From: Steinernema hermaphroditum
Taxonomy: Eukaryota > Nematoda > Chromadorea > Rhabditida > Steinernematidae
DNA length: 64,000 bases
NCBI GenBank assembly: GCA_030435675.1
Contig: CM059625.1
Location: 5,394,001-5,458,000, forward strand
Reading direction: 5' to 3'
A model generated the notes under the pieces. That model searched no databases. It had not been told where the DNA came from and saw only the letters and a program-made list of their open reading frames with translations. Of this stretch, positions 59,098-64,000 are shown piece by piece (position 1 is the first letter of the stretch; every line of letters begins with the position of its first letter). The position numbers were made by a program, and so were the translations under genes.

Positions 59098-59105
59098 TAT
59101 AAAAG
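59098..59105 (+). promoter_or_regulatory. TATA box of the first DUF148-like gene
   Basis: TATAAAAG, a consensus TATA element, about 138 nt upstream of the ATG at 59243. It is consistent with high, regulated expression of a secreted protein gene. GTGTTTTAG directly before the ATG could serve as a spliced-leader acceptor. Confidence 0.55.
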
Positions 59106-59242
59106 TGGCGTTTCGGACGGTCGGCGCACGCATCGCCGTCGGGCGAGAGTGGAATCGTTGTTTCGAGCGTGAATCGGGATCGACGTCTAATTCGGCCTTT
59201 CGCTTTCGATCAGCCTTTTTGGAACGATATCTTGTGTTTTAG

Positions 59243-60093
59243 ATGAACCGAACGGCTGTCGGTCTTGTCGGACTTCTCGCTTTTCTCGCGCTGGCTTCGG
59301 CTGACAAGAACAAAAAGGTAAGGGTGCTGATGGTTAGTTAGGTGAAAATCAGTCCAGACACAGCAAAAACCCGGAGATAATTTGCTAGACGACCTTTTAT
59401 CAGTCTACAAGTTCTAAAGTGTGTTCTAATTGTAGTCAAGCGAAGAAGAAGTCTGCGGAGTTCCATCATACGTGGACAAATTGCCGACGGACAAGCAAGA
59501 GGAGCTGCGCGAGATTTGGTCGTCCTTCACCGACGGAGATAGCTGCGAGGACGAGCGCGAACAAACAAAGAAATTTGTAAGACTATCGCAGTTGCGGTCA
59601 AAAACACAATTTGCATTCATCTTCAGTTGGAAGCTTTGCCTGACAAACTGAAGAAGCAGGTGCAGGGCCAGGGCAAGCGATGGAGGGGACCGAAGTTCCT
59701 CGAGGGTGCCAGCGACGAAGTGCGCCAGCAATTCCGTGATTTGTGGCATGATCGTTCTATCAAGAAGGAGGACAAGCCTCAGAAGTTTTTGGAGCTTGCA
59801 GAGAAGACGCTAGACAGCGAGCACCTGGCTCTGTTCAAGAAGAGCGAGAAGGAACGCGAGGCTCGTCGCAAAGCGTTCCAGTCTAAGGCAAGAGCACCAC
59901 AAGGTCACAACCTTTCAATGCGCATGAGACGTTTTAGGTTGAAAAGCTGTCGCCCGAAGCCAAGGCAGCTTACGACAAACTAGAGAAGCTTCGCGAGGAG
60001 CGCATGAAGATCTACGACGAGATTCCAGAAAGCGCTCGCAAGGAGCTTCGTTCGCTGTTCTGGGGCCGATGGCACCGTCGCCACCACGACTAA
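59243..60093 (+). CDS. Secreted DUF148 (SXP/RAL-2-related) helical protein, copy 1
   Basis: Small secreted helical protein of a nematode-restricted type; molecular role unknown. Exons 59243-59317, 59436-59576, 59627-59887 and 59938-60093 give 210 aa. Signal peptide MNRTAVGLVGLLAFLALASA, then VCGVPSYVDKLP, a short Cys-bearing segment, FLEGASDEVRQQF (the SXP/RAL-2-like signature), and LSPEAKAAYDKLEKL near the end. The tail is basic (FWGRWHRRHHD). The third intron begins GCAAGA and ends TTTTAG, so it is a GC-AG intron; this choice makes the protein align gap-free with the neighbouring paralogue. The same-strand neighbour at 60567 has the same architecture, so the two arose by tandem duplication. 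Confidence 0.82.
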
Positions 60094-60447
60094 TAATGTA
60101 CACTTGTCCCCATTGTTTGAGTGCATTTGTATTCATTGTACTGCTGATCTTACCGATGTCGTCATTGGAGCGAACAAAAACTCTCCAAAAATCGGCCGAG
60201 TCCAAAAAACCGCATTCCACAGACAATGACCATCGACCCCGTCGGCTACGCGCAAACTAGAGACAAGCCGTCGGGCGTCTGCCCAAAGGGCGTGAGTAAA
60301 CATTTGCGTTGTTTTCTGGCCGAAGTCACGCCTTGGACACTCTCTGCGCACTCTCGGCGCGACGCGTTGTCTCAACTGCGAACGCATCGAAGCACTGGAC
60401 GCCGCCTGGTTAAAACCGTTCGTTCAAGCACAAAAGCACAACAACAT

Positions 60448-60455
60448 TATATAAG
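60448..60455 (+). promoter_or_regulatory. TATA box of the second DUF148-like gene
   Basis: TATATAAG about 112 nt before the ATG at 60567. It gives the second copy its own promoter and argues against the pair being a simple operon. Confidence 0.5.
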
Positions 60456-60566
60456 CGCTCGTTGAACCGTGGACAATGGATCAGTCTTCAGATCATTCCA
60501 CTCACTCAAACAAATATAAGCGTTTCGTCTGTGCCCATTGTACACACAGTCCCTAGGTGCTCCAGC

Positions 60567-61541
60567 ATGAAGTCGATCGTTCTGGCCGTCGTTTGCCTGC
60601 CCCTTGCCATCCTCGCTCACCCTGGAATTTTCGGCGATCCCTTCAACCCACTTGGACGATGGCACAGCAGGGTAATCCACCACTGTCCGCTATGGTTACA
60701 GGACATATTTTTCAGAATTCGCCATGTGCTCTTCCGCACTTCACGAGCAAGCTGCCCGCGGAGGCCCAGGCTAAGGTGCGCTTCATCTGGAGTACGTACG
60801 TGGAAGGAAAGTCCTGTGACCAGGAGCACGAAGAGACTAGGTTTGCCTAGATTCCGACTAGCTTCATCACAGCTGAATTGTTGCAGAAAGGTAGTGAAGG
60901 CCCTTCCTCAGGATGTGCGTCGTAAATTGTTCTCCGGACTCTGCGGTCCTTCGTTCCTCCACAACACTTCAGACACCGTTCGCAACGAATTCAAGAAGGT
61001 TTGGTTCGATCTGAAGATGGAGCTTTCCGAGAAGGAAATGCTATTCCGCAAGCTCGCCTACTCGACCCTCACCGGCGAATCGGTAACACTCACCTACCTC
61101 TCTCACTTTCATCACCTTTTTCTTGAACAGCTCGCGCTCTTCGAGAAGTGGGACGATGAACTGCAGCGTCGCAAGCAGGAACACAAGGAGAAGCTTGAGT
61201 CCCTTTCTCCGGCCGCCAAGACCGCATACGACGAGTGGAAGGCTCTCCGTCGCCAGGAACGCACCTTCCTGGCCAACCTTCCCCGAGAAGTCATCGAAGA
61301 GCTGAAAGGCTTGACCCCTTGCCCGTACTGCAAGAAGTCACTGCCGTCGGTTGAAGTCACCACGAGCACCACTACCACCACTTCCACCACGACTACCACT
61401 CAAGAGACTCCAGTGGAAGTGACCACAGAGATTAGCGCTACGACTGATGCCGAGAAGATTGATGCCGAATTCAACATCTTCCTCGATGCTGCCGTCCTTC
61501 CGAACTTCATCGCTCCATCCGAATGCACCGAGTACTACTAA
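60567..61541 (+). CDS. Secreted DUF148-like protein, copy 2, with Thr-rich tail
   Basis: Paralogue of the gene at 59243. Exons 60567-60671, 60716-60840, 60887-61082 and 61131-61541 give 278 aa. Signal peptide MKSIVLAVVCLPLAILAHPG; then a Cys-bearing segment (SPCALPHFTSKLP) and KSCDQEHEE; LPQDVRRKLFSGLCGPSFLH; SDTVRNEFKKVWFDLK; and LESLSPAAKTAYDEWKALR, matching the LSPEAKAAYDKL block of copy 1. Unlike copy 1 it ends with a CPYC pair (TPCPYCKKS), a mucin-like Thr run likely to be O-glycosylated, and a short acidic tail (SECTEYY). The third intron (48 nt) has no stop in frame and could be retained, but copy 1 has no matching insert. Confidence 0.85.
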   Translation: MKSIVLAVVCLPLAILAHPGIFGDPFNPLGRWHSRVIHHCPLWLQDIFFRIRHVLFRTSRASCPRRPRLRCASSGVRTWKESPVTRSTKRLGLPRFRLASSQLNCCRKVVKALPQDVRRKLFSGLCGPSFLHNTSDTVRNEFKKVWFDLKMELSEKEMLFRKLAYSTLTGESVTLTYLSHFHHLFLEQLALFEKWDDELQRRKQEHKEKLESLSPAAKTAYDEWKALRRQERTFLANLPREVIEELKGLTPCPYCKKSLPSVEVTTSTTTTTSTTTTTQETPVEVTTEISATTDAEKIDAEFNIFLDAAVLPNFIAPSECTEYY

Positions 61542-61616
61542 GCGTAACGGGTTCAGCAGCTAAACTTATTTATTATCGTTTCCTATTTATTGATTGAGAG
61601 TTCATAATAATCGCAA

Positions 61617-61622
61617 AATAAA
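61617..61622 (+). terminator. Poly(A) signal of the second DUF148-like gene
   Basis: AATAAA about 75 nt beyond the stop. Confidence 0.6.
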
Positions 61623-62188
61623 TGTTTAATAAGGATCTTGCTTATCAGACTCTCTAAATAGTTTTTGCGACATCGCTATAATAGTTCAGATGATTTCTAC
61701 CTCAGCAAGCGACTGACAATCAATCCTAGAATCAAGTTACTCCCTTTGCTGGGTCGCGGAGAACGACCAGACAACCAGACAATAAGTCGTAGAGACAAAA
61801 GGGCGTCTAGTCAGTCTAGACGCCGGAGGGGGACTACGACCTAACACCTTGTATCAACCATCGTTTGCCGATCGTGGTTGAGTTTGCAGCAGGCGAGAGC
61901 AAAGTCTGTCCATGATCAAATAAACGTTGAAGCCGTGAAGTATGCGACACCGCATTTTTGATCTCTCTGAGTACAAAAAGACGGTTATCTCTCTTCCAAA
62001 TTGGACAACCTGCAAGATCCCTTCGGAAAAGGAAGATTTCTTCCAATAAAGATGGTTGAATTGATTTTCAAGGCAATTACCCGAATTACAGTAGCTTGTG
62101 AGCAAGTTAACAACAACTCAGCACCTTCATATTCTCACACCATGACTCTCACTTCACCCGTGATAAAACAATAAACTGCATTAGCGAA

Positions 62189-63748
62189 TCACGATACCAA
62201 TGTTTCAGTGCCGTATGTGACAGCTTTCAGTCGTAGACCAAAATGTTTCCCGGTCAGGGGTAAGACGTTTGAATGCTCGTCGACTATGGGCTTCTCGCGA
62301 AGAATCTTCATGCGGTTCATATAGAGGATGGCGAACCCCGTCATAAATGCGTCCATTCCTGCATTGTGTGAACCTAAATGACGGGAGAAAATGTGTTTAT
62401 AAAGGACAGAGCTCGTACCTCCAGATCCAAATGTACTCCGTCGTGCAGCCAGCAAAGTTTCAACATTTGGCGAGGCACCATCGACAGCGTTCCTGCTCGA
62501 ACACTTGCCTGGTACAATGCTCTCCTCGTTCTTTGAGCTGGAAGTGATACGCTCGTGGCGCCGCTTCCTGCGTGCTCTAACCTTCCTTTGCTCTAACTCT
62601 TCAACATCCAAAACCAGGTCGATATCATGGATGTTGGTGCAGCCCGACGTCTTGCAGAATCCATGATTCTAAATTTAACGTTCAGCTGATCATAAATGTG
62701 CCAATGGCTACTTACCATGTATTTCGTACATAGAAGTGGCTTGATGAGAAGACCGCCATCCATTTGATCGTTCATGACATGTTCAGGTAACTCACAGTTC
62801 ACCGGAAGCATATACTCAAGAAGTCCATTCCGCTTTGGGAATCGAATCTTTTGATATGTTCGCTCAGATTTGGACTCAACGAAATTCTGTCTCTGGCTTA
62901 AATGGTCAGTTGAGAACGAGACACGCCGTAGTTGCTTACAGTTTTCTGAAGACATAAAGAAGAAAGCTCGTTGTTGACCTGACCGAATACTCCATGAGGT
63001 ACTTGCTGTCTAGAAGTGCACGTTTATCGTTGAAGACCGAAGCAAGTTTGCCCACGAATTCATCGGAACTGGCAGGGAGTAAATCCATAAAGTGGGAATA
63101 GATGAAGACAGTGTCAACTAATCCGTTGTGAAAAGCGATCGGAACATTGGCATCCAGAATTGCTCTCCAGACAACTTTCATGGAATCTTTCTGCAAACAA
63201 ATGCAATACAATGGTCCTGAAGTTAAAATACGTACCCTATTCTTAGGCTTCGTCGCATCCCTGAGATGTGCTGGTGTGTATCCAATGGACTTTTCGCAAT
63301 GACCACTTAGGTCGAAACCATGACTTCGGAGGAACTTCAGAGAATCGGGGTCAACAACGAATGGATGATTGGACATCGTCAGAAAGTTGAACACGTGCGA
63401 CTTGTACTTGATGGATTTGCCCTTAATTTTCCGCAGGGAGAACAGAGCCACGCCAACAGCGAAGACAGAACGGGATTCTGCCGCTTTCTTATATGCGTCG
63501 TACCGCGACTGAAGATGATCATAGTTTCGGCCGATTTCTCCGAGTCCACTAAGTTCCTGAAAAAAAACCGATCATTAAATCATACAAATCAACAGCACAT
63601 TTACCAAATCAACAGCGATCAGAGTTGCTCTCGAAAGGGCCTTGCAGAATTGTACTATCGCTAGCGAGAAGTTCTGCTCATTCACCTCAACGACGGGCAC
63701 TTCCGAGATCGATTCGCCCGTAACTTCGCCGTCGGCAACGGTTTCCAT
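62189..63748 (-). CDS. TOE1: TOE1-type 3'-exonuclease/deadenylase (CAF1 family)
   Basis: Nuclear DEDD exonuclease that trims 3' tails of small nuclear and other non-coding RNAs. Exons 63605-63748, 63236-63556, 62940-63190, 62716-62896, 62419-62668 and 62189-62373 give 443 aa. DEDD residues visible: Asp47 and Glu49 (AVDLELSGLG), Asp181 (FHNGLVDTVFIY) and Asp216 (LLDSKYLMEY). A CCCH zinc finger follows (C-X8-C-X4-C-X3-H ending GCTNIHDIDLVLD), then a basic stretch (KVRARRKRRHER) like the nuclear localisation region of human TOE1, and the C-terminal block GMDAFMTGFAILYMN, matching human AGFDAFMTGYVMAY. This order (nuclease, CCCH, basic region, C-terminal block) is specific to TOE1. One junction uses a TTTAAG acceptor. 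The C. elegans genes named toe-1 and toe-2 are unrelated. Confidence 0.93.
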
Positions 63749-64000
63749 TATTATACTAGAACAACACGGTTAACAAGCGCATGATAAATGGTTCGGATAT
63801 GAAGAAAAAGCGACGCAATTAAAGTATCTCTTTATGGAGACAGTATTACATTTTATACGATTGTTTTCAATTGAGTTTCGCAAGAAAATAGTATAAATAC
63901 GAAAATATTAGTTCAAAAAACGAGAAGTCGCGCGCTTCTATAAAACTATTACGTTCGTTTTGTGGTTGAACGCCTATTCAATCGTTTCAACGTTTGTCGA

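Noticed and set aside
61083..61130. Coding extension through the third intron of the second DUF148-like gene
   Set aside because: The 48-nt segment is open in frame but has GTAACA and GAACAG ends, and the paralogue has no matching insert.
1..64000. CRISPR array or bacterial operon
   Set aside because: Intron-bearing genes with nematode families throughout; no regularly spaced direct repeats of the CRISPR kind.

Overview
The window is nuclear DNA of a nematode, most likely a rhabditid-type roundworm (Chromadorea). The evidence is the gene content: an SXP/RAL-2 protein, two secreted DUF148-like proteins, a TolB-like secreted propeller, a CAT-2-type tyrosine hydroxylase and a GLR-type glutamate receptor. 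Gene structure agrees: many introns of 40-60 nt, TTTTCAG-type acceptors, ATGs directly preceded by acceptor-like AG, and close same-strand gene pairs. I rebuilt the exon structures by hand from frame, splice sites and family alignment from memory. No database was searched.

Layout. 1-5.1 kb holds no gene I can support. 5.1-9.9 kb has fragments and one unrecognised coiled-coil, lysine-rich gene on the minus strand. 10.09-10.44 kb is an intact hAT-type MITE with a perfect 8-bp target duplication. 13.9-24.7 kb is a kainate/AMPA-class ionotropic glutamate receptor (16 exons, about 969 aa), with an SXP/RAL-2 gene nested antisense in its largest intron. 24.8-27.0 kb, minus strand, is a secreted TolB-like beta-propeller with two tandemly duplicated, equal-length alternative last exons; its 3' end meets that of the receptor gene tail to tail. 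27.2-29.6 kb holds orphan exons. 29.7-30.6 kb is an eIF4E-family cap-binding protein. 31.0-36.6 kb, minus strand, is an operon-like cluster: an unrecognised 228-aa protein, a kaptin (KPTN) homologue whose ATG lies 1 nt after the previous stop, and a 632-aa disordered protein about 185 nt further on. 38.8-41.2 kb is tyrosine hydroxylase. 43.1-47.8 kb is V-ATPase V0 subunit a. 51.3-55.2 kb is an SLC7/CAT-like amino-acid transporter. 55.5-58.1 kb is packed with fold-back repeats. 59.2-61.5 kb is a tandem pair of secreted DUF148-like genes. 62.2-63.7 kb, minus strand, is a TOE1-type deadenylase.

The genes do not form one pathway. Themes are neuronal signalling (glutamate receptor, dopamine synthesis), membrane transport (V-ATPase, amino-acid carrier), RNA control (eIF4E, TOE1) and lineage-specific secreted proteins (SXP/RAL-2, DUF148-like pair, TolB-like). 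The features most worth following up are the duplicated terminal exons, the near-zero spacing of the kaptin gene pair, several GC-AG introns, and the MITE with its repeat family.
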